DNA from: Terriglobia bacterium | Lineage (GTDB): Bacteria; Acidobacteriota; Terriglobia; Bryobacterales; Bryobacteraceae | DNA length: 64,000 nt | Direction: 5' to 3' | NCBI GenBank assembly: GCA_020073145.1 | Contig: JAIQFS010000024.1 | Span: forward strand, 1 to 64,000 | Shown here: positions 52,139-61,071 of the stretch, piece after piece | How the letters are laid out: each line of letters starts with the position of its first letter | Numbering within the stretch: position 1 is the stretch's first letter | The notes under the pieces: model-generated | Database searches by the model: none | Seen by the model: only the letters and a program-made list of their open reading frames with translations | What the model was told of the DNA's origin: nothing | Position numbers and translations under genes: made by a program

Positions 52139-53197
52139 TCAATCCTTGGAAGGCTCGTGCAGGAACACCGTGCGGGTGGGGAACGGCATCTCGATGTGCT
52201 CCTCGCGGAAACGCTCCAAAATGCGCAGGCGCAATTCGTTGCGCACGCCGAACTGGTTCACGAATTCGGCCACCTGGAAGTTCAGGGTGAAGCCCAGAGA
52301 AGAATCGCCGAAGCCCGGATCGAATGCCACCGAGGGCGCTGGGTCGGCGAGCATGCCGGGAATCTCCTTCGCGCCGGCAAGGGCAATTTCCAGCAGCACG
52401 CGTTGCACCTGGCGCGGGTCCGCGTCATAGCTGACACCCACTTGGAGGCTGGCGGCCATACGTCTTTCGGGCAGGTGATAGTTGATCACGATGGCCTGCG
52501 CCAACTTGGAATTGGGAACAATTACCATGTTGCTGCCCAGGCTGCGGATGGTGGTGCTGCGCCAGCCGATATCGGTGACGTAACCTTCCTGGCTGCCCTC
52601 CATGCGGATGTAGTCGCCCAGCCGGACCTGTCCCGCCACGGCCACGTAGAAACCGGCGAAGAGATTGGAAAGCGTGTCTTGCAATGCCAGCGCGACCGCC
52701 AAACCGCCGACTCCCAGGGCGGTGAGAATCGGGGCGATGGAAAAGCCAAGCTGGTTGAGCACCAACAGCGCGCCCAGAATCACCACCGCCAGTTGCGCCA
52801 GCGTCTGGGTCAGGGTCGAAACCGGCAGAGCGCCCGGGACCTGGCCCCCGTAGAAGCGGATGAGGTCCCGGATAATCCGCATCATCATCAGGGTGAGGGA
52901 GAGAATCCAGAGCACCACCAGGGTTCGCGCGCTCCACTGGGTATACCGGGCGGGCAGATCGGAGAGCTGAATGGCCAGGTGGACGGCCAGGATCAGAGCC
53001 CAGATCAGCAGGGGGCTGCGCAACGCATCGATCAGGATACGGCCGGAGCGGCTACGGGTTCGGGCGTTCCACGCCCCGAGGGCACCCAGAATGACCCGGC
53101 GGGCGACATACGCCAAGGCCATCACCACCGTGAACACGATCAGGGGCGTCAGCAGGATCATGGGGTCGTTCACCAGCAGGCGTTCCAACGCGCGCAT
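52139..53197 (-). CDS. MscS family mechanosensitive channel
   Basis: A 352-residue inner membrane protein: four or five hydrophobic helices, the pore helix [26 protein letters not shown], the beta domain [20 protein letters not shown] and [23 protein letters not shown], then a cytoplasmic alpha-beta domain. It opens on membrane tension to release solutes. AGGAG lies six bases before ATG 53197. Divergent from the secretin gene. Confidence 0.9.
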   Translation of the reverse strand: MRALERLLVNDPMILLTPLIVFTVVMALAYVARRVILGALGAWNARTRSRSGRILIDALRSPLLIWALILAVHLAIQLSDLPARYTQWSARTLVVLWILSLTLMMMRIIRDLIRFYGGQVPGALPVSTLTQTLAQLAVVILGALLVLNQLGFSIAPILTALGVGGLAVALALQDTLSNLFAGFYVAVAGQVRLGDYIRMEGSQEGYVTDIGWRSTTIRSLGSNMVIVPNSKLAQAIVINYHLPERRMAASLQVGVSYDADPRQVQRVLLEIALAGAKEIPGMLADPAPSVAFDPGFGDSSLGFTLNFQVAEFVNQFGVRNELRLRILERFREEHIEMPFPTRTVFLHEPSKD

Positions 53198-53365
53198 CCG
53201 AATCTCCTGAGGAGGCCCCTGAGAAAGGCCCACGATTCAACAGCATGCAGGGCAGGGAGGGGCATTCCTGCAGCCCGGCCCAGACCATTTTCCAACAGTC
53301 TCCTAGCAACAGATTCTCACACCAAACCGGTTGCACGCGGGGACATTTCGCAGCGTCAAACGGTT

Positions 53366-54964
53366 GTGTGGATCCGTGTGCCTCTGCTGTGCTTGATGCT
53401 GACGGCCTGTCTGGCGGCGGAACAGCCCACGGCCGGGCAGTTGTTTGCCCGAGGCCGCAAAGCGGAGAAACAAGGCCACATGGCGGACGCGTACGTGCTG
53501 TACTCCGAGGCGGCCGCGCTCGAACCCAAGAATCTGGAGTACTGGCAGCGAGCTCAGGCCGTGCGATCGCGGGCGGCACTGGAGGCCAAGCCGGTTCCGT
53601 TGCCCGACACCGCGGGATTGCTGGACGCAGAGCCGACCGAGGCCCCGCACTTTGATTCGATCACGGCCCGCGACCTGGCCGACGCGCGCAAGCCCCTGCC
53701 GCCCTCTGAATTGAAGGCCCAGCCGGGGAGCAAGGACTTTAATCTCCGCGGGAATTCCCAAGCGCTCTTCACGAATGTGGCGCACGCGTTCGGCTTGGAA
53801 TGCGTCTTCGACGGCGACTATCCGCCCGGAAATCCGATCCGCTTTGAGGTCGAAGCGGTGAACTACCGGCAGGCGCTCCACGCCTTGGAGCTGGCCACCA
53901 GTTCATTTGTAGTGCCGGTGAGCGGCAAGGTGTTTCTGGTGGCCAAGGACACTCCGCAAAAACGGGCCGAGGTGGAGCCCATCGTCGCGGTGGAAGTCCA
54001 GTTGCCGGAGCTGACCAACGCGCAGGATCTGACCGCCATGGTGACGGCCGTGCAGCAGGCCATGGCCATCGAAAAGGTCGGCGTGGATTCGCAGAACAAT
54101 ACGGTGATTCTCAAGGACCGCCTCTCGAAAGTGCTGCCCGCCCGCGCCATGTTCGAAGACTTGATCCGCTCGCGCGCCCAGGTGATGGTGGACATGCGGT
54201 TTCTGGAAGTCAGCCGGAATGACCTGATCACCTATGGGATCGATTTGCCCACCTTGTTCTCCCTGACGCCGCTCACCAACTGGATGAACAACACGCCGTC
54301 CTTCGCCCAGAATCTAGCGGGGCTGCTGGCGTTCGGCGGCGGCAAGACGCTGATGGGGATCGGCGTCCTGAACCCGTCGCTAGTGGCGAGAATGTCTGAC
54401 GCGGCCGGCAAGGTTCTGCTCAGTTCGGAGCTTCGGTCGATCGACGGACAGCCGGCCACGCTCCACGTCGGAGACCGGTATCCGGTTCTGCAAGCGGGCT
54501 ACTTCGGACCAGCGAGCTTCTCCGGCCCGGGAGCCTACACGCCCCCTCCCTCCTTCACCTTTGTCGACCTCGGGCTCAGCTTGAAAGTTACGCCGGCGGT
54601 GCAGGACATACGGAATTTGACGCTGGACATCGAAGCGGAATTCAAGGTGCTGGCCGGCGCCGCCGTCAATGGAATTCCGGTGATCTCCAACCGGGCGTTG
54701 AAATCCAAAACCAGCCTCAAGATGGGGGAGTGGGCCGCGGTGGCGGGGCTGCTGAATACCGATGAAGCCCGCACCATCGCCGGCCTGGCCGGGATCTCGC
54801 GCATTCCCGGACTGAGGGCCCTCACTAGCATGCACGACCGCACCCGGAGCAGCGATCGGGTGCTGATCCTGATGCGCCCGCGGTTATTAAGTCCGCCGCC
54901 CGGAGAAAGCCTCACCCACACTTTTTACGTGGGCTCCGAAACGCGGCCGCTCACGCCTCTTTAA
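53366..54964 (+). CDS. Lipoprotein secretin (GspD/PilQ-like), stand-alone
   Basis: About 532 residues. The N-terminus has a lipobox (LMLTAC), then a TPR-like helix pair ([20 protein letters not shown] to LEYWQRA), secretin N-domains (about 130-270) and the secretin barrel ([74 protein letters not shown]). It would form a large outer membrane ring. No ATPase, pseudopilin or inner membrane platform genes are near, so the partner system is elsewhere. Start uncertain: GTG 53366 or GTG 53378, both lacking a clear ribosome site. Confidence 0.82.
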   Translation: MWIRVPLLCLMLTACLAAEQPTAGQLFARGRKAEKQGHMADAYVLYSEAAALEPKNLEYWQRAQAVRSRAALEAKPVPLPDTAGLLDAEPTEAPHFDSITARDLADARKPLPPSELKAQPGSKDFNLRGNSQALFTNVAHAFGLECVFDGDYPPGNPIRFEVEAVNYRQALHALELATSSFVVPVSGKVFLVAKDTPQKRAEVEPIVAVEVQLPELTNAQDLTAMVTAVQQAMAIEKVGVDSQNNTVILKDRLSKVLPARAMFEDLIRSRAQVMVDMRFLEVSRNDLITYGIDLPTLFSLTPLTNWMNNTPSFAQNLAGLLAFGGGKTLMGIGVLNPSLVARMSDAAGKVLLSSELRSIDGQPATLHVGDRYPVLQAGYFGPASFSGPGAYTPPPSFTFVDLGLSLKVTPAVQDIRNLTLDIEAEFKVLAGAAVNGIPVISNRALKSKTSLKMGEWAAVAGLLNTDEARTIAGLAGISRIPGLRALTSMHDRTRSSDRVLILMRPRLLSPPPGESLTHTFYVGSETRPLTPL

Positions 54965-54970
54965 GCGAAC

Positions 54971-56011
54971 ATGTCGCGGATGATGCGAGAGATCCGGGAG
55001 CAGCCGGCGGCGCTCGAGCGCACGCTGGCCGGCGGGCTGCGGCGCGTGGAGGCATTCCGAAAGGCGATCGCCGGCCGCCGCCCGAAATTGATCGTGTTGG
55101 TGGCGCGGGGCACGTCCGACAACGCCGCCTTGTTCGGGCGCTATCTGCTCGAAATCACCACTGGCATCCCGGTATCGCTGGCCGCCCCCTCCATCTTGAC
55201 GCTCTACGGAGCCCGGCTGGACTATCGCGACGCGCTGGTGGTGGCGATTTCACAATCCGGCGAATCCACCGACACCAACCGCGTGCTGGAGCAGGCGCGC
55301 GATCGCGGCGCGTTGACCCTGGGGATTACCAACGAGCCGTCCAGTACCCTGTCCAAGCTCGCCGAGCACGTGCTTCCGGTGCGGGCCGGCAAGGAACGAA
55401 GCGTCGCCGCCACCAAGACGTACACCGGCCAGATGATGATGCTCTACCTGCTGGCCTATGCGCTCGGCGGAGCGATTCGCGTCTCCGACCTGGAGCGGTT
55501 GCCGGAACTGGTCGAGGTGGCGCTGCGGCTGGAACAGCCCGTGGGGGAGCTTTCCGAGCGCTATCGCTACATGCGCTATGCCGTGGTGGTGGGGCGCGGC
55601 CTGAATTACGCCAACGCGTTCGAATTCGCGCTCAAGCTCATGGAGACCTGCTACGTGGTGGCGGAGCGGTTCTCGTCGGCCGATTTTCTGCACGGACCGA
55701 TCGCTCTGGTGGAGCCGAGTTTCCCGGTGTTCGCCTTCGCGCCGCCCGGAGTTACCTGGGGATCGATCGGTGATACGCTCGCCAAGCTGCAGCAACTGCG
55801 CGCCGAGGTGGTGGCCATTACGGATGGAGGGAACCGCGAGGCGGACCGCTGTGCCACCAAGGTGATCCGGCTGCCGCGGCGCATCCGGGAAGTGCTCACG
55901 CCCATTCCCTACATTGTGCCGGCCCAGATGTTCTCGGCGTGCCTGGCGGCGCAGAAGGGGTTGAACCCCGACCGGCCGCGGGCGCTGAAGAAGGTCACGC
56001 TGACGCTATAG
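54971..56011 (+). CDS. Double-SIS-domain sugar isomerase/deaminase (GlmS/NagB-II/AgaS type)
   Basis: A 346-residue cytoplasmic protein with two SIS domains (about 30-165 and 200-335): LIVLVARGTSDNAALFGRYL, VVAISQSGESTDTNRVLEQA, KERSVAATKTYTGQ, VVVGRGLNYANAFEFALKLME and the end PDRPRALKKVTLTL. This is the GlmS isomerase half without the glutaminase domain, as in NagB-II glucosamine-6-phosphate deaminase or similar. It starts six bases after the secretin stop. The exact sugar cannot be told from sequence alone. Confidence 0.85.
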   Translation: MSRMMREIREQPAALERTLAGGLRRVEAFRKAIAGRRPKLIVLVARGTSDNAALFGRYLLEITTGIPVSLAAPSILTLYGARLDYRDALVVAISQSGESTDTNRVLEQARDRGALTLGITNEPSSTLSKLAEHVLPVRAGKERSVAATKTYTGQMMMLYLLAYALGGAIRVSDLERLPELVEVALRLEQPVGELSERYRYMRYAVVVGRGLNYANAFEFALKLMETCYVVAERFSSADFLHGPIALVEPSFPVFAFAPPGVTWGSIGDTLAKLQQLRAEVVAITDGGNREADRCATKVIRLPRRIREVLTPIPYIVPAQMFSACLAAQKGLNPDRPRALKKVTLTL

Positions 56012-56141
56012 CCGATCGCCGCCGGCACCAGCGTCCCCGCGAGAGCAGCATCGGAAGACTCCCCGGATCGGCTGGAGGCCTACCCTGACGCGCGGCTGAA
56101 GGGCAGAATCGCCGTCACGCAGGTTATCGGATTTTTCAAAT

Positions 56142-56200
56142 TGTACTAATTCATGGATCTAAGTAAGAGTACAGGTATCACTAATTATACATCTAATGTA
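56142..56200 (+). promoter_or_regulatory. AT-rich upstream region with inverted repeats
   Basis: Just ahead of the PEP-CTERM promoter lie TGTACT (56142-56147) and AGTACA (56168-56173) facing each other, and TACAT-CTA-ATGTA (56188-56200), a perfect dyad ending two bases before the -35 box. The block is markedly AT-rich against its GC-rich surroundings. Candidate activator or repressor sites; none is proven. Confidence 0.5.
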
Positions 56201-56201
56201 A

Positions 56202-56230
56202 TTGACTTAACACTTGTTAGAAACTATAAA
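56202..56230 (+). promoter_or_regulatory. Near-consensus sigma-70 promoter of the PEP-CTERM gene
   Basis: TTGACT (56202-56207), 17 bases, TATAAA (56225-56230). The predicted transcript would begin near 56237 and have a leader of about 70 bases with AAGGAG (56296-56301) eight bases before the ATG. The best promoter match I saw in the window. Confidence 0.75.
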
Positions 56231-56309
56231 CGATCATATGGCTGGAAGGGCAATAACCAAAATGCGCTGGCCAGCGGACCAGATCTGTATAAGAAAAGGA
56301 GATTGAGTG

Positions 56310-57218
56310 ATGAATACCGGATTGACACGAAGACCGCTTGCCAGATTTGCAAACGGGTTCATGACGGGCGCGCTGCTGCTGGCAGTGGCGGCGCTGCCGG
56401 GTGCGAACCAAGCACATGCCGATGTCCTCTTTTCGGACGATTTCACGGCATCAACCCTAAACCCCGCATGGCAGGTACTGCCGGGACAGGGAAGCTACTC
56501 CGTCGGAGGCGGAGATCTGCGGTACTACAATCAGGGACCAGTCGCCGCCACCACCGGTTGGTTTAATCCAGCTCTCACGTTATCGCTTCAGTTTACTGGG
56601 ACGGATTGGGAGTTCGACACCAAGGCCGCGTACCACCTTGATTGGTTGAGTTCGGGAAGCTATACGGGTCCTTCGACTCCAAACACCTCAAACTCATCCG
56701 GAGCTCAGGCGCCGGAGGTGTTGGTTGCTTTTGATTCCGCCTCGCAGACCAGTAGCCAGCAAGCAGGCACAGACTATGCAGCGTTCGAGCGCGATATTGA
56801 CGCATACTACGGGTCCAATATCCTCTCTGCGTCCTATGGCGCGGCGTATGATCCCAACCTGCTGAACCCGGCTGACTCCAATATCAACAACAATATCGCC
56901 GATGGCACGTACTGGCTGCAAATCATCCGGAGTGGCGGCACGCTCGCGATGAATTACAGCTACGACGGAACCACCTACATGAATGCGTTCACCACCACTT
57001 TGGCCAATCCCACAGGCACCTATAACGACCTGCTGCTCGGTGGAGTTACCTATTCGACGGCGGGCTCGTATACCGATTACAGCTATGTCACGATCACGAC
57101 TCCCAGCGGAGTACCGGAACCAGGCGGTCTTGTGCCATTCGGGCTTTGTTTGGCCGGTATCGCAATGGGGTGCGTGCGGCGAAAGGCGGCCAGCTGGGCG
57201 TCAGCGGGCACGCGATAA
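56310..57218 (+). CDS. PEP-CTERM sorting domain protein
   Basis: A 302-residue exported protein. A signal peptide (GFMTGALLLAVAALPGANQAHA) is followed by a beta-sandwich-like domain (VLFSDDFTASTLNPAWQVLP; WEFDTKAAYHL; YWLQIIRSGGTLAMNYSYDG) that looks like a LamG/concanavalin-type fold, rich in Ser, Thr, Asn and Gly. The C-terminus has VPEPGGLVPFGLCLAGIAMG and CVRRK: the PEP-CTERM motif, a membrane helix and a basic tail, the signal for exosortase processing. No exosortase gene lies in this window. AAGGAG and a strong promoter suggest high expression. Probably a surface or matrix protein. Confidence 0.87.
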   Translation: MNTGLTRRPLARFANGFMTGALLLAVAALPGANQAHADVLFSDDFTASTLNPAWQVLPGQGSYSVGGGDLRYYNQGPVAATTGWFNPALTLSLQFTGTDWEFDTKAAYHLDWLSSGSYTGPSTPNTSNSSGAQAPEVLVAFDSASQTSSQQAGTDYAAFERDIDAYYGSNILSASYGAAYDPNLLNPADSNINNNIADGTYWLQIIRSGGTLAMNYSYDGTTYMNAFTTTLANPTGTYNDLLLGGVTYSTAGSYTDYSYVTITTPSGVPEPGGLVPFGLCLAGIAMGCVRRKAASWASAGTR

Positions 57219-57345
57219 AGCGGCTATTCCGACGCCGGGGTCCAACCAGGATGGGCCCCGGGGCGCCGCCGAGCGTCGGCCCGCGTTCCTGCGGGCTGGC
57301 TCTCGACTGGAGACTTTTGAAGAGGCGCGAATCCGGATAATCCGC

Positions 57346-58035
57346 TTAGTGCGTTTCGCGCGGCGAGTACTTGTTCAGATCGGCCAGGAGCTTGCTGGCG
57401 GCGCCCGGAACCGGGGCGCCGCTGGTGAGGATCTGTTTGTTGTCCCAGCGCTGGCCGTACATGTTCTCGTTCTCGTCGATGTCGTTGCGCAGGGTGGAGC
57501 CGTCGAGCGAGATGCCGGCGAACAGGCCCCGCGACCGCGACCAGGAGAGGATCTCCGCCGTCAGCAACGCGTCGGTTTGCGCGGTGGCATCGCGGCCCAC
57601 CGGGCCTGCCGCCGCCGTGGCTTCGCCGCCGATCGTGAACTTGCTTTCGGTCAGCCGCTTCATGCCCCGCTCATTCATGACGAGCAGGATCACGTCGCTC
57701 GAAGAGACGCCAATTTGGAGTCCGAAGCTGCCTCCTTCGATGCGGATGGCGGCGGGCGGCCCCCAACCATTGCTGTTTCCGTGGCGGCAGAGGGCGAAGC
57801 CGCGGCCGTATTTGGCCGCGAGCACAAATCCGCCCTTTTTCAGGCCCGGTACCAGGACGATGCAATACGCCTTATCCAGCAAGGTTTGCGGGATGGCCTT
57901 GTCCGGCGTGCCCATGACTTCCGAAAACAGACTGGCGGCATCGTCCAGCCTCTCATTGGTCTTGGCTTTATCGTCTTTGGCCAGGAGAGGGGAGCAGGCC
58001 GCCGCAAGCGCGAGCGTGAACGTGAATAGACGCAT
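57346..58035 (-). CDS. SYLF (Ysc84-like) lipid-binding domain protein, exported
   Basis: A 229-residue protein with signal peptide MRLFTFTLALAAACSPLLA. The SYLF domain fills the rest: IPQTLLDKAYCIVLVPGLKKGGFVLAAKYGRG, IRIEGGSFGLQIGVSSSDVILLVMNERGM, FTIGGEATAAAGPVGRDA and SRSRGLFAGISLDGSTL. SYLF domains bind phosphoinositide-type or other acidic lipids in eukaryotes; the bacterial role is not settled. It is 122 bases downstream of the slipin gene, on the same strand. Confidence 0.86.
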   Translation of the reverse strand: MRLFTFTLALAAACSPLLAKDDKAKTNERLDDAASLFSEVMGTPDKAIPQTLLDKAYCIVLVPGLKKGGFVLAAKYGRGFALCRHGNSNGWGPPAAIRIEGGSFGLQIGVSSSDVILLVMNERGMKRLTESKFTIGGEATAAAGPVGRDATAQTDALLTAEILSWSRSRGLFAGISLDGSTLRNDIDENENMYGQRWDNKQILTSGAPVPGAASKLLADLNKYSPRETH

Positions 58036-58157
58036 GACGTCTATCGTATCGCGGGCAGGCGATTGCCATCGGAGAGAGGGGGAGCCTGGGGTTGCGGTTG
58101 GTTCGGTTCGATACATTCTGCCCGCCCGCGCAGGGGACTCCGGGACGAACGGACCGA

Positions 58158-59033
58158 TTACTGCGGCTTGGCGCCGCCCAGCGCGGCGGTCGCCAGCGTG
58201 CCTCCAAGCCCCATGGTTTCCACCGCGGACGAAGGCACAATCACCATCGAGCCCTTCTCCTTGATTGCCTCGTAGAGCATGTTCATGGCGCGCAGGTGGA
58301 GCGCGACAGGGTTATCGCGGTACGTTGCCGCGGCCTTCGCGAAACTGTCGGAGATTTCGGTTTCAGCCAGCCCGAGAATGGTGCGGGCGCGCCGCTCACG
58401 TTCGGCCTGCGCTTCGCGCGACATGGCATCCTGCAAGGCGGAGGGAATCTGCACGTCGCGGATCTCGACAGACTGCACCGTGATCCCCCACGGGTTGGTC
58501 TTGGCGTCGAGGATGCGCTGGAGTTCGTGGCCCAGCATTTCCCGCTCGGCCACCATCTGGTGCAATTCGTGACGCCCGATCGATTCCCGCAGCGCGGTTT
58601 GGGCGCTCATCGTGATCGCCATGTCGAAGTCCTGTACTTCCAGAATCGATTTCTCCGGATTCCACACCATCCAAAACACGATGGCGTCCACATCCACCGG
58701 CACGGTGTCGCGCGTCAGCGTGGACTCCGCCGAAACGTTGGCCACTCGGACGCGTTGATCCACCACGCGGCTGAGCTGATCCACGATCGGAATGATGTGG
58801 AAGATGCCCGGGCCTCGCAACCCGATGTACCGGCCGAACCGGAGCACCGCCACTTTCTCCCACTGATCCGCGACCTTGATCGCGAAAATGAAGTAGAGGC
58901 CCGCCAGCGCGCCGGCCATCACCCCGGCGGGGTTTCGCAGGATCGCCGTGATGGCGCCGCCGATGGCGACCGAGGCCACGAAAAGGGCCACTCCGATACC
59001 GCTCGTACCCCGTTGCAACAAATCCGGCTTCAT
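58158..59033 (-). CDS. Slipin/stomatin family SPFH protein
   Basis: A 291-residue protein. Two N-terminal hydrophobic helices (about 12-52) anchor it, then the SPFH/Band 7 domain: EKVAVLRFGRYIGLRGPGIFHIIPIVDQL, TLTRDTVPVDVDAIVFWMVW, MAITMSAQTALRESIGRHELHQM and WGITVQSVEIRDVQIPSALQDAMSREAQAERER, followed by a coiled helix. Such proteins scaffold membrane microdomains. AGGAAGG for its start lies within the last codons of the GntR gene, so the two are one operon. The usual NfeD protease partner is not present here. Confidence 0.9.
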   Translation of the reverse strand: MKPDLLQRGTSGIGVALFVASVAIGGAITAILRNPAGVMAGALAGLYFIFAIKVADQWEKVAVLRFGRYIGLRGPGIFHIIPIVDQLSRVVDQRVRVANVSAESTLTRDTVPVDVDAIVFWMVWNPEKSILEVQDFDMAITMSAQTALRESIGRHELHQMVAEREMLGHELQRILDAKTNPWGITVQSVEIRDVQIPSALQDAMSREAQAERERRARTILGLAETEISDSFAKAAATYRDNPVALHLRAMNMLYEAIKEKGSMVIVPSSAVETMGLGGTLATAALGGAKPQ

Positions 59034-59037
59034 GGCG

Positions 59038-59460
59038 CTACCTTCCTTTCTTCTCCTGGTCGACTTGCAGATCCTGCAATTGCTCGAGAACGTCGCGAAC
59101 CGTGAAGCCGCCGGCCCCCGCCCGCGCTACGAATTCGCTCACCAGTTGGTTCAAACGGCGCTGCCGCTCGACTTCGGTGCCCTTCACCTTCTGCTGGCTG
59201 ATGAACGTGCCGGTCCCCTGCTCGGTCTCCAGCACGCCGCGGATTTCCAGTTCGCGATAGGCCCGCACCACCGTATTTGGGTTGATGGCGAGGTCCACCG
59301 CCGCCTGGCGCACGGTGGGTAGCTGGTCGCCGGGCTGCAGCGTCCCCGACGCCATGCCGCCGGTCACCTGGTCGATGATTTGCCGGTACACCGGCACCCC
59401 GCTCCCGAGGTCCAGCCGGAACGCGAAGGCCTTCTTGCCGTTGCGGCCCGCAGTAGTCAT
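59038..59460 (-). CDS. GntR family (YtrA subfamily) transcriptional regulator
   Basis: A 140-residue regulator. The winged helix (about residues 12-85) shows VPVYRQIIDQVTGGMASGTL, QLPTVRQAAVDLAINPNTVV and RAYRELEIRGVLETEQGTGTF, followed by a short helical tail, as in the YtrA subgroup that lacks a large effector domain. It heads the operon with slipin. A 20-base dyad lies between its own -35 and -10 boxes, so autorepression is likely. YtrA regulators usually control ABC transporters; coupling to a slipin is less usual. Confidence 0.88.
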   Translation of the reverse strand: MTTAGRNGKKAFAFRLDLGSGVPVYRQIIDQVTGGMASGTLQPGDQLPTVRQAAVDLAINPNTVVRAYRELEIRGVLETEQGTGTFISQQKVKGTEVERQRRLNQLVSEFVARAGAGGFTVRDVLEQLQDLQVDQEKKGR

Positions 59461-59470
59461 TTAAAATAAA

Positions 59471-59498
59471 AATGTACTAGTTTACTGATACAAGTCAA
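59471..59498 (-). promoter_or_regulatory. Promoter with embedded operator for the GntR-slipin operon
   Basis: On the minus strand: TTGACT (59493-59498), 16 bases, TACATT (59471-59476). The dyad TGTACTAGTTTACTGATACA (59473-59492, plus strand) has arms matching at seven of nine places and fills the spacer into the -10 box. Transcription would begin within a few bases of the ATG at 59460, so the message may be nearly leaderless. Confidence 0.6.
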
Positions 59499-59538
59499 GA
59501 GATTTTTTGGGGTGCGGAGATTCGTGTATCATCGCGAG

Positions 59539-59910
59539 ATGCCCGACCGGCGTCTCGCCCGGCTCTCCAGGATCTGCCTCTCGCTGCCGGAGGCGGTCCG
59601 CGAGGACAAGGGGCAGCACGCCGCCTTCCTGGTTCGCAAAAAGATCTTCTCCTATTACCTCAACGACCACCACGGAGATGGCATCGTCTCCGTGGCATGC
59701 AAGGCCCTGCCAGGCGAGAACGCAGCGCTCGCGGCCGCGCAGCCCGCGCGCTTCTACCTGCCGCCCTACATCGGACCGAGAGGATGGATCGCGCTCCGCC
59801 TCGACCGGGGAGCGGTGGACTGGGAAGAGGTGGCGGAGCTGGTGACGGGAAGCTACCGGTTGACCGCTCCGAGGAGTCTGAGCGCGAGTGTTCGGCTCCG
59901 GGCCGGCTGA
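59539..59910 (+). CDS. MmcQ/YjbR family protein
   Basis: A 123-residue cytoplasmic protein of the MmcQ/YjbR (CyaY-like fold) family: RLSRICLSLPEAVREDKG, AAFLVRKKIFSYYLNDH, VSVACKALPGENAAL, RFYLPPYIGPRGWIALRLD and VDWEEVAELVTGSYRLTAP. The family is often called DNA-binding from its fold; the function is not certain. I chose the ATG at 59539; an earlier in-frame start at 59512 gives a nine-residue extension not typical of the family. Confidence 0.8.
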   Translation: MPDRRLARLSRICLSLPEAVREDKGQHAAFLVRKKIFSYYLNDHHGDGIVSVACKALPGENAALAAAQPARFYLPPYIGPRGWIALRLDRGAVDWEEVAELVTGSYRLTAPRSLSASVRLRAG

Positions 59911-59977
59911 GCCCGGCGGAAGTTGCCAGCCTCGGGCTCATCGTACAATGAGGGGTTCTCCCCGTGGGAGTGATCCT

Positions 59978-60949
59978 TTGAGTTTGACGCATCTCCATCT
60001 CTTGCTGAACCACTTTCCGGTCATCGGCACGATCATCGCGCTTTTCTTGTTGATGGTCGCGGTGGCGGCGAAGAGCGACGACCTCAAGCGCGCCAGCCTC
60101 GCCATTTTCCTGGGAATCGCGCTGCTGACCATTCCTACGTATTTGACCGGCAATGCCGCGGAGGAAGGGATCTGCAAGGCGGACATCGCCGCCCCCTGCC
60201 CGGAGCCTGGCGTGTCCAAGGCTCTCATCGACGCGCACGAAAGCGCGGCGCTGGTGGCGTTCGGCTTCATGGAACTCACCGGCGCTTTCGCCTGGCTGGG
60301 GCTGTGGCAGTTTCGGCGAACGTCCCGCCTGTCGCGCGGGACCTTGGCTACGGTTCTGCTGCTCTCGCTGGTGACGTTCGGCCTGATGGCCCGAGTTTCC
60401 AACCTAGGTGGAGAGATTCGCCATCCCGAGATTCGCTCCGATCTCACCGCACCGGCAACCCGGTCTGCGGAAAAACCGTTGGCCCGCCACATCGGCGAAC
60501 TCGTCCAAGGAGGCCTCGGGTGGATCTGGCCCACCTGCGAGACCCTGCATTTCATCGGGCTGTGTCTCCTGTTCGGGGTGACCGCCGTGGTGGATCTGCG
60601 CATGTTGGGCCTCATGAAGGGAGTGCCATTTTCCGGCTTGCACCGGCTGCTGCCGTGGGGGATTCTGGGGTTCGGCGTCAACCTGATCACCGGCATGTTG
60701 TTCTTTGTCGCGGCTCCCATCGGCAACGGAGGCTACGTTTCCAACCCCACGTTCGCGTGGAAGATGCTGCTCATCCTGCTGGCCGGCGTCAACGTTCTGT
60801 ATTTCACGATCTTCGACCAGCCGTGGGAGGTGCAGGCCGGAGACGACGCGCCCCTGACCGCCAAAGTCTTCGCCGGCGCTGCCCTTTGCCTGGTGGTCGG
60901 TATTATTTTCTGCGGCCGCATGCTGCCCTTCCTGGGGAATTCCTTCTGA
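59978..60949 (+). CDS. Integral membrane protein, DUF2231-like N-half and DUF6644-like C-half
   Basis: A 323-residue polytopic protein. The N-half (LTHLHLLLNHFPVIGTIIAL, AALVAFGFMELTGAFAWLG) resembles DUF2231-type membrane proteins with conserved His. The C-half (WPTCETLHFIGLCLLFG, VTAVVDLRMLGLMKGVPFSG, WGILGFGVNLITGMLFF) resembles the protein encoded two genes downstream (61068-61580). About eight helices, with paired His that could hold haem (inference). TTG 59978 is favoured by GGGAG seven bases ahead; ATG 59948 would add ten residues. Confidence 0.72.
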   Translation: MSLTHLHLLLNHFPVIGTIIALFLLMVAVAAKSDDLKRASLAIFLGIALLTIPTYLTGNAAEEGICKADIAAPCPEPGVSKALIDAHESAALVAFGFMELTGAFAWLGLWQFRRTSRLSRGTLATVLLLSLVTFGLMARVSNLGGEIRHPEIRSDLTAPATRSAEKPLARHIGELVQGGLGWIWPTCETLHFIGLCLLFGVTAVVDLRMLGLMKGVPFSGLHRLLPWGILGFGVNLITGMLFFVAAPIGNGGYVSNPTFAWKMLLILLAGVNVLYFTIFDQPWEVQAGDDAPLTAKVFAGAALCLVVGIIFCGRMLPFLGNSF

Positions 60950-61071
60950 TGCCCCTGGCTCTCAGCGTCAGCCTCCTGGTGGTGCTGGTCGTGGTCCTGA
61001 TGGGAGTGGCCGGTTATCTCATCGACAAAAGCGCGGAGCCCGACCACCGCAAACAGGACACCACCCGATGA
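60949..61071 (+). CDS. 40-residue single-span membrane protein
   Basis: MPLALSVSLLVVLVVVLMGV followed by AGYLIDKSAEPDHRKQDTTR: one long hydrophobic helix and a charged tail. The ATG overlaps the preceding stop (TGATG), and its own stop overlaps the next start (ATGATGG), so it is translationally coupled on both sides. Such small proteins often steady a membrane complex; function unknown. Confidence 0.62.
   Translation: MPLALSVSLLVVLVVVLMGVAGYLIDKSAEPDHRKQDTTR

Noticed and set aside
52157-53365. An open frame extending the secretin gene about 400 codons upstream
   Set aside because: It runs antisense to the MscS gene, is rich in His/Gln/Arg without structure, and would bury the lipoprotein signal of the secretin.
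56012-56155. A 47-codon in-frame extension after the SIS gene stop, ending VTQVIGFFKLY
   Set aside because: It looks a little like a protein C-terminus, but no family could be recognised and there is no start codon, so it is not listed as a gene remnant.
58046-58063. GGGCAGGCGATTGCC near the SYLF start as another palindromic repeat
   Set aside because: The right arm stops after GCC and does not continue the pattern, so a chance match is more likely.
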